From JANNSX01 sp046348995 (GTDB lineage: Bacteria > Pseudomonadota > Alphaproteobacteria > Rhizobiales > Hyphomicrobiaceae), in NCBI GenBank assembly GCA_046348995.1, contig JAXMDB010000001.1:496001-560000 (forward strand): 64,000 nt of DNA, read 5' to 3'. Position numbers and translations under genes: made by a program. Each line of letters begins with the position of its first letter. The first letter of the stretch is position 1. The notes beneath the pieces are model-generated. The model saw only the letters and a list, made by a program, of their open reading frames with translations. It had not been told where the DNA came from and did not search any database. This document shows positions 17,204 to 27,094 of this stretch, in pieces.

Positions 17204-17982
17204 TCTTTCTTGTCCTCGGCGCGCCGGCGGGGACAGGCCCCAGCTCCGACAAGTGTCCGAGAGGCGGAAGCAAGGCTCCGCCGCGCGCCGTGATTGTCTC
17301 GTGCAAACGGTGGGCGACTGCGGGAATGGCATCAGGCGAGGCGTCGTGCGCCTGCCCACGGAGCCGCACGGTCCGAGCGCTGCTCGGGCCTCCGCTCCGC
17401 CATCCGGCAATGCTGGCCGATTGCAACATGGCTTCCTCAACGGTCCCGAGGGCAAAACGCGCCGGGACCGGCTCAGCGGGGCCGTAAGGCCCCAGGTCTT
17501 GGGGTGATGCGCTCGCCAGCCGGGACCGGCCGTCGATCAACGCAAGCTGCCTTGGGGCCATGCCTTTCGCGGCCCCTCTGGCGGCAGGTCACGCCAGCGT
17601 CACCCCTGCAGCCGTCGCGCCCCGCACCCGCGTGGCGAAACGAGCGCCATAAACGGGCAGGATTGCTCGGCAAATTCCTTACGACCCGCACCACTGCCGC
17701 CCTGGCCTACAATCAAGCTTGGGGCCCGAGGGGGACCCGGCTCTGCGCCACGGCTGGTGCGCGGTCGATCCGACTATAAGGGGCATTGCGGCGACGGCGC
17801 AAGAAATCTATCAGGCGCTGCTGCAAATCAGGCCCCGATCGGCAGATTGCCTGCGTATGGTCACCGCGAAATTAACGTCCCGAGGACGGTTCGGCCGCCA
17901 GTGTTGCCGATGCCGCCTTGAAAACGCTCGCGTTGCGGCTTAGCCAGCGCGCAGAGTGCCGGTGACTCGGCCGTCCGGGGGG
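17204..17982. other. Long gene-free region between rne and the amidase gene (probable rne 5' leader)
   Basis: About 780 bp separate the divergent genes. The open frames in it overlap one another in several frames and lack family resemblance, so I call no gene. A perfect GGGGCC-GTAA-GGCCCC hairpin lies at 17478-17493. RNase E genes typically carry long structured 5' leaders that permit autoregulation by RNase E, and such a leader on the minus strand is the likeliest content here; that is inference from the family. Confidence 0.5.
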
Positions 17983-17997
17983 ATGGGGCAGACACGG

Positions 17998-19269
17998 ATG
18001 CAGGCAATAGGGGCGAGGGGCCTAGCCGTTCTGGTGCGGCTGGCGCTTGTCTTGGGGCTGGCGGCGCTGTGGCCCGCCGATCCGGGCTCGGCTGCGCCCT
18101 TGACCGCCGAAACTGTTGCGGTCGAGACCGATGCCGATACCACCATCTTCCGCCTGGGGCTGTCCGCCAAGGCCCCCTTCACCGCGACGGCGATGTCGGA
18201 TCCCTACCGGATCGTCGTCGAGTTTCCCGACGTGCATTTCAAGTTGAGCGACGACGAGGGCAAGAAGGGCGCCGGCCTCATCGAGCGCTTCCGCTTCGGC
18301 GCCTCGGCGCCGGGAAAATCCCGCGTCGTCCTGCACTTGAAGGGACCGGCGAAGATCGTCGGCTCGGCCCTCGTGCCGCGGGCCTCGGGACCGCCGCTCG
18401 CCTTCGAGCTGACGCTTGCCGCGACCGATGCCGCGGGCTTTGCCGCCGCGGCGCGGAGCGCGAGCGCCGCCCCGAGCGAGGACGTGTTCCCGATCCTGGC
18501 GCCCCCCAAGCCCGGCGAGATCGACGAATGCAAGATCAGGCAGCTCGTCGTGCTCGATGCGGGCCACGGGGGCATCGATTCGGGTGCCGTCAGCCCGAAG
18601 GGCACGCGCGAGAAGGACGTCGTGCTCGCCTTCGCCAAGGTCTTGCGGGACAAGCTCAAAAAGACCGGCAAGTACCGCGTGATGATGACCCGCGACACGG
18701 ATGTCTTCATCCCGCTCAAGGGACGGGTCGCATTCGCCGCGACGAACCGGGCGTGCCTGTTCCTGTCGCTGCATGCCGACAGCGCGGACGATCGCCGCTA
18801 CTACGCGGTGCGCGGCGGCACCGTCTACACCCGCTCGGAGCGTGCGTCCGACGAGGAGGCGGCTCGCACGGCGTTGAAGGAGAACGCCGCCGACGAGGCC
18901 GCCGGAATGGAGCTGCCGACCGAGGAGGCCGACCCGGTCTCGAGCATGCTTGAGGAGTTGTGGGGAGACGAGACGCGCGAGCACAATGTCTGGCTCGCCA
19001 ACATGCTGGTGCCGAGCCTCAAGGCCAAGACCAAGATGACGGGCGAGCCGCATCGCCAGGCCGCCTTCTACGTGCTCAAGTCGCCGCTGACGCCCTCGGC
19101 CTTGATCGAGCTCGGCTTCATCTCGAACAAGGAGGACGAGAAGGATTTGAAGTCGGAAGCCTGGCGCGACCAGGTGGCGGATGGCATCGTCGACGCCGTC
19201 AATCGCTTCTTCGAGGAGCGCCGCGACCGCTCGCCAGTCTCGGGCGACTGGCTGCCGGCCGAGAACTGA
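17998..19269 (+). CDS. Exported N-acetylmuramoyl-L-alanine amidase, AMIN plus Amidase_3 (about 423 aa)
   Basis: Splits peptidoglycan between N-acetylmuramic acid and the stem peptide, needed for daughter-cell separation. A signal peptide (LAVLVRLALVLGLAALWPA, cleaved near GSAA) precedes an AMIN targeting domain (about residues 35-140) and a zinc amidase domain with VVLDAGHGGIDSGA, LFLSLHADSA and ALIELGFISN. I start at ATG 17998; ATG 17983 and GTG 17956 are in frame and possible, but the shorter form has the cleanest signal peptide. It is followed by PBP1A in the same direction, an order common in Hyphomicrobiales. Confidence 0.93.
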   Translation: MQAIGARGLAVLVRLALVLGLAALWPADPGSAAPLTAETVAVETDADTTIFRLGLSAKAPFTATAMSDPYRIVVEFPDVHFKLSDDEGKKGAGLIERFRFGASAPGKSRVVLHLKGPAKIVGSALVPRASGPPLAFELTLAATDAAGFAAAARSASAAPSEDVFPILAPPKPGEIDECKIRQLVVLDAGHGGIDSGAVSPKGTREKDVVLAFAKVLRDKLKKTGKYRVMMTRDTDVFIPLKGRVAFAATNRACLFLSLHADSADDRRYYAVRGGTVYTRSERASDEEAARTALKENAADEAAGMELPTEEADPVSSMLEELWGDETREHNVWLANMLVPSLKAKTKMTGEPHRQAAFYVLKSPLTPSALIELGFISNKEDEKDLKSEAWRDQVADGIVDAVNRFFEERRDRSPVSGDWLPAEN

Positions 19270-19425
19270 GCCGTACGTAGCCTCCTTAAGTTGTCGCATT
19301 CAGGCCACGGCGCGGCGTGATAGACTGGGGCGGCAAGCAATCGCAGGCCGGGCGCATTCGCTTCTTGATACGGTCCCAATCGGGCTCTAAACGTCTGCCC
19401 ACAGCATCGCACCGGGAACTGCCTC

Positions 19426-21849
19426 ATGACGGCCTATGTGCCGCCTCCACCACCGCCCCGACGCCGCAGCTATTTCATGCGGTTCTTAGGCTTTGTGTTC
19501 GCGTCGAGCGTGCTCCTGTTCGTCATCGGGGCCGCCGGGGCCGGCATTGTCTTGTGGAAGGTGACGAAGGAGCTGCCCGACTACGAGGTGCTGGCGAAAT
19601 ACGAGCCGCCGGTGATGACGCGCATCCACGCCAACGACGGCAGCCTCATCGCCGAGTATGCGCGCGAGCGGCGGATCTTCGTGCCGCTCAATACGATTCC
19701 CAAGCAGCTGATCCAGGCCTTCCTCTCGGCCGAGGACAAGAATTTCTACGAGCACCGCGGCATCGACCTGCAGGGCGTCGCGCGGGCCGTCATAACGAAC
19801 CTGACGACGGGCAAGAAGCAGGGCGCCTCGACCATCACGCAGCAGGTCGCCAAGAACTTCCTGCTGACGAACGAGCAGACCTACGATCGCAAGCTCAAGG
19901 AGGCGATCCTCGCCATCCGCATCGAGCGGGCTTTCAACAAGGACCAGATTCTCGAGCTGTATCTGAACGAGATCTTCTTGGGCCTCTCCTCGTATGGCGT
20001 TGCGGCCGCGGCCCTCAACTATTTCGGCAAGGAGCTGCACGAGCTGTCCATCGCCGAGATGGCCTATCTGGCGGCGCTACCTAAGGCGCCCAACAACTAT
20101 CATCCCTTCCGCCATCGCAAGGAGGCGGTCGCACGCCGTAACTGGGTCATCGATCAGATGGCCGACAACAAGTTCATCACGAAGGACGAGGCGGAGGCTG
20201 CCAAGGCCGAGGCGCTCACTGTCACCCCGCGCCCGTTCGGCGCCCACATCTTCGCCGCCGAGTTCTTCGCCGAGGATGTGCGCCGCGAGCTCATCACGCT
20301 CTACGGCGAGGACAAGCTCTACGGCGGCGGCCTGTCTGTCCGCACGACACTCGACCCCACCTTGCAGCGCTATGCCAAGAAGGCGCTCGTCGACGGCCTC
20401 GCACGGTTCGATCGCGAGCGCGGCTGGCGTGGTCCGCGCACGAAGATCGAGCTCGGCGAGGACTGGGGCGAGACGCTCGGCAAGATGGACTACTGGGCCG
20501 ACATCGATCCCTGGCGGCTCGGTGTCGTCGTAGAGGTCGACGATACGCGCGCGGTCGTCGGTCTCCAGCCCAAGAAGGAAGCCGACGGCACGATCGCCAA
20601 GGACCGTGCGACGGTCGAGGTGCCGGTCTCGGGCGCCAAGTGGGCGCTCGGCAAGAAGAAGCTGTCGGGCATCCTGGCGGCGGGCGACGTCATCTTCGTC
20701 GCCCCCGACGAGAAAGATCCCAAGGTCTACGACCTGATGCAGGAGCCCGAGGTCGAGGGCGCCATCGTCGTCTTGGACCCGCATACGGGCCGCGTGTTGG
20801 CGCTCGTCGGCGGCTTCTCCTATGCCGAGGGCCAGTTCGATCGCGCGACCCAGGCGCACCGGCAGCCGGGCTCGTCCTTCAAGCCCTTCGTCTACGCGAC
20901 GGCGCTCGACAACGGGTATACGCCCTCCACCGTCATCCTCGACGCGCCGATCGAGATCGAGCAGGGCGGTGGCCAGGGTCTGTGGCGGCCGGAGAACTAT
21001 TCCGGTAAGTTCTACGGGCCCTCGACGCTCAGGACCGGCATCGAGTTTTCGCGCAACCTCATGACCGTGCGGCTCGCCCAGGACGTCGGCATGCCGCTGA
21101 TCTCCGAGTATGCGCGCCGCTTCGGGGTCTACGACGATCTGATGCCGGTGCTCTCGATGGCGCTCGGCGCCGGCGAGACGACGCTGCTGAGGCTAACCTC
21201 GGGCTATGCGATCCTCGCCAACGGTGGCCGGCAGGTGAAACCCACCCTCATCGACCGCATCCAGGACCGTCACGGCAAGACCATCTGGAGCTTCGACGAG
21301 CGCAAGTGCGAGGCGTGCGACGAGGCGGCCGAGCCCGATCTCGCCGACGCCCGCAAGCAGGTCATCGACCCCCATACCGCCTACCAGATCACATCGATGA
21401 TGGAAGGCGTCATTCAGCGCGGCACGGGCACGGCGCTGAACAAGCTCGGCTTCCCCGTCGCCGGCAAGACCGGCACCACCAACGACGAGAAGGACGCCTG
21501 GTTCCTTTGCTATACGCCCGACATCGTCGTCGGCGTGTTCATGGGCTTCGATACGCCCAAGCCCATGGGCAAGGGCGCGACCGGCGGCCAGATGTCGGCC
21601 CCGATCGCGCGCGACTTCCTCGCCATGGCGATGGAGGGCAAAGCCGCGGTGCCCTTCCGCATTCCGCCCGGCATCAAGCTCGTGCGCATCAATCGCCGGA
21701 CGGGCGCGCGCGCCTCCTCGGGCGATCCGCAGTCGATCGTCGAAGCCTTCAAGCCCAACACCGATCCGCCGGAGCCCTACGCGGTCGAAAGCTCGGGCTG
21801 GGATCAGCCTGCCGCCTCTGGGGATCAGGGCATCGGCGGCATCTATTGA
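19426..21849 (+). CDS. mrcA: Penicillin-binding protein 1A, bifunctional transglycosylase/transpeptidase (807 aa)
   Basis: Class A PBP that polymerises and cross-links peptidoglycan. A short proline-rich cytoplasmic start and one membrane helix (about residues 20-45) precede the GT51 domain with AEDKNFYEHRGIDLQGVARA and STITQQVAKNFLL. The transpeptidase domain has SSFK with nucleophile Ser483, SRN in EFSRNLMTVRLAQ, and KTGTT at about residue 681. An OB-like insert lies between the two domains, as in PBP1A. The length is normal. It precedes prfB by 58 bp. Confidence 0.96.
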   Translation: MTAYVPPPPPPRRRSYFMRFLGFVFASSVLLFVIGAAGAGIVLWKVTKELPDYEVLAKYEPPVMTRIHANDGSLIAEYARERRIFVPLNTIPKQLIQAFLSAEDKNFYEHRGIDLQGVARAVITNLTTGKKQGASTITQQVAKNFLLTNEQTYDRKLKEAILAIRIERAFNKDQILELYLNEIFLGLSSYGVAAAALNYFGKELHELSIAEMAYLAALPKAPNNYHPFRHRKEAVARRNWVIDQMADNKFITKDEAEAAKAEALTVTPRPFGAHIFAAEFFAEDVRRELITLYGEDKLYGGGLSVRTTLDPTLQRYAKKALVDGLARFDRERGWRGPRTKIELGEDWGETLGKMDYWADIDPWRLGVVVEVDDTRAVVGLQPKKEADGTIAKDRATVEVPVSGAKWALGKKKLSGILAAGDVIFVAPDEKDPKVYDLMQEPEVEGAIVVLDPHTGRVLALVGGFSYAEGQFDRATQAHRQPGSSFKPFVYATALDNGYTPSTVILDAPIEIEQGGGQGLWRPENYSGKFYGPSTLRTGIEFSRNLMTVRLAQDVGMPLISEYARRFGVYDDLMPVLSMALGAGETTLLRLTSGYAILANGGRQVKPTLIDRIQDRHGKTIWSFDERKCEACDEAAEPDLADARKQVIDPHTAYQITSMMEGVIQRGTGTALNKLGFPVAGKTGTTNDEKDAWFLCYTPDIVVGVFMGFDTPKPMGKGATGGQMSAPIARDFLAMAMEGKAAVPFRIPPGIKLVRINRRTGARASSGDPQSIVEAFKPNTDPPEPYAVESSGWDQPAASGDQGIGGIY

Positions 21850-21907
21850 CGCGCGGGCTCAAGCCTCTATAGCCTCTGCGCCAATCCGCCAACCGCCCGA
21901 GAGCCGC

Positions 21908-23039
21908 ATGCGCGCCGAAACCCAGACGCTCGTCCAAGAGATCAAGGAGTCGATCGAGCTCCTGAGGAGGCATCTTTGACCCAGAGAATGCCCGAGCGCG
22001 CCTAGCCGATCTCAACAACAAAGCCGAGGACCCCGAGCTCTGGTCGAAGCCCGAGCGCGCGCAGAAAATCATGCGCGAGCGCAACCAGCTCGACCAGGCG
22101 ATCCAGTCCTACGACCGCATCGAGCGCACGCTCGCCGACAACGTCGAGCTGATCGAGCTCGCTGAGGCCGAGGGCGACGCCGCCATGGTTGCGGATGCCG
22201 AGAGCGCGCTCGCCAAGCTCGCCCAAGAGGCCAAGGCCCGCGAGCTCGACACGCTCCTAGGCGGCGAGGCCGACCACAACGACACCTATCTCGAGGTGCA
22301 TTCGGGAGCCGGCGGCACCGAGAGTCAGGATTGGGCCGAGATGCTCTTGCGCATGTACACGCGCTGGGCGGAGGGCCGCGGCTACGACGTCACGCTCATC
22401 GAGGAAACGCCTGGCGAAGGCGCCGGCATCAAATCCGCGACGCTCCAGGTCAAGGGCGAGAACGCCTATGGCTGGCTCAAGACCGAAAGCGGCGTGCATC
22501 GGCTCGTGCGCATCTCGCCGTTCGATTCCAACGCGCGGCGGCACACGAGCTTCGCATCGGTGTGGGTCTATCCGGTCGTCGACGACGACATCAACATCGA
22601 GATCAACGAGAGCGACTGCCGCATCGACGTGTTCCGCGCGTCGGGCGCCGGCGGACAGCACGTCAACCGCACGGAAAGCGCGGTGCGTATCACGCACAAC
22701 CCAACCGGCATCGTGGTGGCCTGCCAGACCGATCGCTCGCAGCATCGCAATCGTGCGACGGCGTGGGGCATGCTGAAGGCGCGGCTTTACGAGGCCGAGC
22801 TGCAGAAGCGCGAAGCGGCGGCCGAGGCGCAGTTCTCGCAGAAGAAGTCGATCGGCTGGGGCCACCAGATCCGCTCCTACGTGCTGCAGCCCTATCAGCT
22901 CGTGAAGGATCTCAGAACCGGCATCGAAACCTCCGATCCCACGAGCGTGCTCGACGGCGACATCGATCCCTTCATCGCCGCAGCGCTCGCGCAGCGCGTC
23001 AAGGGCGGCGAGGCGGTCGAGGTGAAGGATTTGGATTGA
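21908..23039 (+). CDS. prfB: Peptide chain release factor 2, made by programmed +1 frameshift (376 aa)
   Basis: Recognises UAA and UGA stop codons. Reading from the ATG at 21908 gives 23 codons ending LLRRHL, then an in-frame TGA at 21977-21979. Skipping the T at 21977 continues as DPENARARLADLNNKAED and on to the end, so the coding sequence is 21908-21976 joined to 21978-23039. The body has the release-factor core GAGGQHVNRTESAVRITH with the GGQ peptidyl-hydrolase motif, and an RF2-type domain order. The frameshift autoregulates RF2: low RF2 lets the ribosome pause at TGA and slip. Confidence 0.96.
21965..21980 (+). promoter_or_regulatory. prfB: prfB programmed +1 frameshift site
   Basis: The sequence AGGAGGCATCTTTGAC combines an internal Shine-Dalgarno-like AGGAGG, 3-nt spacing, the slippery CTT codon and the TGA stop followed by C. 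It matches the well-known bacterial RF2 frameshift signal (AGGGGGTATCTTTGAC in E. coli) nearly base for base. Confidence 0.95.
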
Positions 23040-23063
23040 TGCGGTGGGCGTGCACGGAGTTTC

Positions 23064-23150
23064 GTAGGGGCGACCGGCGGTCGCCCGCTCTGCAACACAA
23101 CCACATACGTCGTATTCGCGGATAGCCGGGCGACCGCCGGTCGCCCCTAC
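23064..23150. repeat. Palindromic repeat with perfect 24-bp inverted ends, GTAGGGGCGACCGGCGG family
   Basis: The arms 23064-23087 and 23127-23150 are perfect inverted copies starting GTAGGGGCGACCGGCGG, separated by 39 bp. Each arm also contains its own small palindrome (GCGACC and GGTCGC), so the element resembles two REP units in opposite orientation. It fills the gap between prfB and the gamma-glutamyltransferase gene. Confidence 0.85.
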
Positions 23151-23165
23151 AGTGGACACAGCCCC

Positions 23166-24746
23166 ATGCGTGACTTTTTCCAACCCCGCCGCTCCGTCGC
23201 TTACGGCACCAAAGGCATGGCGGCGACCTCGCATCCGCTGGCGACGCTGGCGGCCCTCGATGTGCTGAAGGCCGGCGGCAACGCGGTCGATGCGGCCATC
23301 ACGGCGTCAGCCACGCTCGCCGTGGTCGAGCCGCAGTCGACCGGCAACGGCGGCGATTGCTTCGCCATACTCTGGCGCGAGAAGGACGGTCTGCGCGGGC
23401 TCAACGCCTCCGGCCGCTCGGCCATGAAGCTCGATCCCGAGCCGCTGCTCGGCGGTCCGCCGCTCGCCGACACGTCGGCCATGACCGTCACCGTGCCCGG
23501 CGCCGTCGACGGCTGGGACATGCTGATGCGCGACTACGGCAAGCTCGGGCTCGAGCGCGCGTTGCAGCCGGCGATCACGTATGCGGAAGAGGGCTTCGTC
23601 GTGCTGCCGCGCGTCGCCTTCGACTGGGTGACCGAGGTCGCGCGGCTCGAGAAGAGCGCCGGCTCGCGGGCGCAGCTGTTGTACGGCGGCAAGGCGCCGT
23701 CGGAGGGCGACGTCGTGCGCCTGCCGCAGCTCGGCAAGACACTCCGCGCCATCGCCAAGCACGGCCGCAACGCCTTCTACGAGGGCGAGATCGCTCAAGA
23801 CATCGCGTCGACCTTGAACGCGCTCGGCAATCCGATGAGCGTCGAGGATTTGGCGCGTCACAAGGGACAGTGGGTCGAGCCCATCACTGCCAACTACGGC
23901 GGGCTCGACATCGCCGAGATCCCGCCCAACGGCCACGGCGTCACGGCGCTCATCATCATGAGCATTCTGAAGCGGCTCAAGGATCGTGGGTCCCAGCCGG
24001 TCAGCGCCGCGCGCTATCACACGCTGCTCGAGGCGGGCCGCCTCGCTTACGCCGTGCGCAACGCCTTCGTCGCCGATCCGGAGAAATCGGACGTGCCGGT
24101 GTCGCATCTCCTGTCGGACGCGCTCGCCGACGAGCTGGCGTCGCGCATCGACGTGAAGCGCCGCCGCGACGATCTCGGCCCCGTGCCGCAGCCGAAAAAG
24201 TCCGACACGATCTATCTGTCGGTCGTCGACGGCGATGGCCTCTGCGTCTCCTTCATCAACTCGGTGTTCCATTCCTTCGGTAGCGGCATCACGACGGAGA
24301 AGACCGGCATCTGGCTGCAGAACCGCGGTCTGGGTTTCTCCCTCGAGCGCGGGCATCGCAATGCGATCGCGCCGGGCAAACGTCCGCTACACACGATCAT
24401 TCCGGGCATGGCGCTCAAGAACGGCAAGCCCGAGATCGTCTTCGGCGTCATGGGCGGACAGTATCAGCCCGTCGGACATGCAACCGCCATCACCAACATG
24501 CTCGACTACGGCCTCGATCCGCAGGCGGCGATCGATTGCCCGCGCGCCTTCTTCAATCCGGAAGGATTGGCGCTGGAGCGCGGCGTGCCCGAAAGCGTCA
24601 AGCGCGACCTCGAGGCGATGGGCCACAAGGTCGCCTGGGCGGAGGAGCCGTTCGGCGGCGGGCAGATGATCCAAATCGACCGCAAGACGGGCGTGCTGCG
24701 CGGCGGCTCCGATCCCCGCAAGGACGGCTTCGCGGCCGGGCTCTGA
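23166..24746 (+). CDS. ggt: Gamma-glutamyltransferase family protein (526 aa)
   Basis: N-terminal nucleophile hydrolase that cleaves or transfers the gamma-glutamyl group of glutathione and related compounds. Typical segments are GMAATSHPLATLAALDVLKAGGNAVDAA and STGNGGDCFAI. The predicted autocatalytic nucleophile is Thr348 in KKSDTIYLSVVDGDG, followed by NSVFHSFGSG and IIPGMALKNGKP. No signal peptide is visible, unlike E. coli GGT, so a cytoplasmic family member (gamma-glutamyltranspeptidase-like or related acylase) is possible. It is followed at 3 bp by acylphosphatase. Confidence 0.9.
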   Translation: MRDFFQPRRSVAYGTKGMAATSHPLATLAALDVLKAGGNAVDAAITASATLAVVEPQSTGNGGDCFAILWREKDGLRGLNASGRSAMKLDPEPLLGGPPLADTSAMTVTVPGAVDGWDMLMRDYGKLGLERALQPAITYAEEGFVVLPRVAFDWVTEVARLEKSAGSRAQLLYGGKAPSEGDVVRLPQLGKTLRAIAKHGRNAFYEGEIAQDIASTLNALGNPMSVEDLARHKGQWVEPITANYGGLDIAEIPPNGHGVTALIIMSILKRLKDRGSQPVSAARYHTLLEAGRLAYAVRNAFVADPEKSDVPVSHLLSDALADELASRIDVKRRRDDLGPVPQPKKSDTIYLSVVDGDGLCVSFINSVFHSFGSGITTEKTGIWLQNRGLGFSLERGHRNAIAPGKRPLHTIIPGMALKNGKPEIVFGVMGGQYQPVGHATAITNMLDYGLDPQAAIDCPRAFFNPEGLALERGVPESVKRDLEAMGHKVAWAEEPFGGGQMIQIDRKTGVLRGGSDPRKDGFAAGL

Positions 24747-24749
24747 GCG

Positions 24750-25031
24750 ATGGTGAGCGAGCCCGATATCGCGGTGCGACTCTATATCGAAGGGCGTGTG
24801 CAAGGCGTCGGCTATCGGCAATGGATGGCGGGCGCGGCACGCGGGCTGGGCTTACGCGGCTTCGTGCGCAATCTGCCCGATGGCCGCGTCGAGGCCGTCG
24901 TCGCCGGGGCACCTGCGAAGATCGAGCAGCTCGTCTCGCGCGCCGCCCGCGGGCCCAAATCGGCCTGGGTCTCGCATGTCGAGCGAGGCGTCGCTGAGCC
25001 GCCTGCCGAGGCAAGGTTCGAGGTCAAGTAG
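24750..25031 (+). CDS. acyP: Acylphosphatase (93 aa)
   Basis: Small enzyme hydrolysing acyl-phosphate bonds. The two signatures are present: GRVQGVGYRQWM with the catalytic arginine and GFVRNLPDGRVEAVV with the catalytic asparagine. Length is normal. It starts 3 bp after the gamma-glutamyltransferase stop and is probably co-transcribed. Confidence 0.95.
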   Translation: MVSEPDIAVRLYIEGRVQGVGYRQWMAGAARGLGLRGFVRNLPDGRVEAVVAGAPAKIEQLVSRAARGPKSAWVSHVERGVAEPPAEARFEVK

Positions 25032-25070
25032 ACGAGGTACGATCGCAATCGGTGTTGGATGGTGCTGCGC

Positions 25071-25188
25071 GTAGGTTGTGTTAGCGCGGCAAAAAGGCTT
25101 GTGTGAGCAAGACTGCCGACCCGCGCGTAACCCAACGCCTACCTCGCTCCTTCTGTTGGGTTACGCGATTCGCGCCAACCCAACCTAC
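25071..25188. repeat. Composite palindromic repeat, GTAGGTTGKGTTRGCGCG family
   Basis: Outer arms 25071-25088 and 25171-25188 are inverted copies with two mismatches (GTAGGTTGTGTTAGCGCG and, on the other strand, GTAGGTTGGGTTGGCGCG). Inside lies a perfect 12-bp inverted pair, GCGTAACCCAAC at 25125-25136 and its complement at 25155-25166. It sits between the convergent acylphosphatase and ABC-F genes. Confidence 0.8.
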
Positions 25189-25199
25189 AATGTCTGCGC

Positions 25200-27094
25200 T
25201 CACGTCCCCGTTGCCGCCTCGTAAGCCTCGCTCGCTTCGAGCCAGGCCGCCTCGGCGACCTCGCGAGTCTTGAGTAATTGCCCGCGGTCGCGCGTGATCG
25301 TCTTGGCGCGCTCGGGCTCGCGGGTATAGAGCGCGGGGTCGGCCAGCAGCTTGTCGAGCCCGGCGATCTCCGCATCGAGCTTGGCGATCTTCTTTTCCGC
25401 CGCCTCGACCGCCTTCTTGAGTGGCGACAATCCCGCGCGGCGCTGCGCCTCGTCGCGACGCTGGTCGGCTTTGGCGGCCGGCGAGGCGGGCGCCGGCGCG
25501 GCGCGTTGTTTGCCCCGATTGCGGCCGCTGCGCTCGTCCAACAGCTCGCGGCGATACTCGTCGATGTCGCCTCGTAGGCTTCGACCGTGCCGCGCCGCAC
25601 GACCCACAACCGGTCGACCGTCGCCTCGATCAGATGCCGGTCGTGGCTGATGAGGATGACCGCGCCCTCGTAGTCGTTGAGCGCCAGGATCAGCGCCTCA
25701 CGGCTGTCGACGTCGAGATGGTTCGTCGGCTCGTCGAGGATGAGCAGATGCGGCTTGTGGAAGGTCGCGAGCGCGAACAGGAGGCGTGCCTTCTCGCCGC
25801 CCGAGAGCTTCTCCGCCTGCGTATCCGCCTTGTCGGCGCCGAAGCCGTAGACGCCGAGCTTGGCGCGACGCTGGGCGATGGTGGCCTCCGGCATCAGCTC
25901 GACCATGTGGTCGTACGGCGTCATGCCCTCGGGGAGATCGTCCATCTGATGCTGGGCGAAGAAGCCGACGACGAGCTTGTCGGAGCCGAAGCGCTTGCCC
26001 GCCATCGGCGCGAGCCGGCCGCTGATGAGCTTGGCCAACGTCGACTTGCCGTTGCCGTTCTGGCCGAGCAAGCCGATGCGGTCGTCCTGATCGATCCTCA
26101 AGTTGAGATCGCGCAACACGGGCCGGCCCGGCACGTAGCCGGCCTCGGCCTCATCGAGCCGGATGATCGGGTTGCCGAAGCTCTTGGCGGGCGCCGGGAA
26201 GTGGAACGGCGTGACGCGATCTTCCACCACCTCGGCGATCGGCTGCATGCGCTCGAGCGCCTTGATGCGGCTCTGCGCCTGGCGCGCCTTCGTCGCCTTG
26301 TAGCGGAAGCGGTCGATGAAAGCCTGCATGTGCCGGCGCTGGTCGTCCTGCTTCTTCTTGAGCTTCAGGTCGAGCATCTGGCGCTCGCGGCGTGCGTTCT
26401 CGAACGCGTCGTAGCCGCCGGTGTAATAGGTGAGCTTGCCGCGGTCCAAATGCAGGATGGCGTTGACCGCGCGATTGAGCAGGTCGCGGTCGTGGGAGAC
26501 CATCAGCACGGTATGGGGATAGCTCTTGAGGTAGCTCTCGAGCCAGAGCGTGCCTTCGAGGTCGAGGTAGTTCGTCGGCTCGTCGAGTAGCAGCAGCTCG
26601 GGCTCGAGGAAGAGCACGGCCGCGAGCGCCACGCGCATCCGCCAGCCGCCGGAGAAATCCGAGCAGGGCTTCTGCTGTGCCGTCTCGTCGAAGCCGAGGC
26701 CCGCGAGGATCGTCGCGGCGCGCGCGGGCGCGGCGTGGGCGCCCATGTCGGAGAGCCGCATGTGGATTTCGGCAATGCGCTCGCCGTCGGTTGCGGTCTC
26801 GGCCTCGACGAGCAGCCGCGCGCGCTCGGTGTCGGCTTCCAGCACCCAATCGATGAGGCTGACGGGCCCGCCCGGCGCTTCCTGCTGGACGTAGCCGATG
26901 CGGTCGCCCTTGGCGGTGGTGAGCGAGCCGTCGTCGGGATGGATTTCGCCCGCAACGATCCTGAGCAGCGTCGTCTTGCCGGTACCGTTGCGACCGACCA
27001 GGCCGACCTTGTGCCCGGACGGAATCCCGGCGGTCGCCTTGTCGAGAATGAGGCGGCCTTCGATGCGATAGGTGAGGTCGTTGATGTGGAGCAT
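25200..27094 (-). CDS. ABC-F family ATPase, with a 1-nt frameshift near the C-terminal extension
   Basis: Duplicated ABC ATPase without membrane domains, a family that acts on ribosomes. Walker A motifs are GRNGTGKTT and GQNGNGKST, signatures FSGGWRMRVALA and LSGGEKARLLFA, and both domains have LLLDEPTN or LILDEPTN and a following SHDR. The start MLHINDLTYRIEG at 27094 is canonical. After GTVEAYE the frame changes: the conserved continuation GDIDEYRRELLDE is in another frame, joined by loss of one G in the run at about 25570. With one base restored the product would be 631 aa, ending in a coiled coil (SPLKKAVEAAEKKIAKLDAEI). Unrepaired, the tail becomes arginine-rich nonsense. This may be a sequencing error. 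Confidence 0.88.

Noticed and set aside
17294..17779. Plus-strand open frame between rne and the amidase gene
   Set aside because: Overlapping frames, no ribosome-binding site, Arg/Pro/Ala composition typical of noncoding GC-rich DNA.
25139..25575. Arginine-rich C-terminus of the ABC-F protein as read without correction
   Set aside because: The alternative frame gives a normal coiled-coil tail matching the family; the basic tail is a frameshift product.
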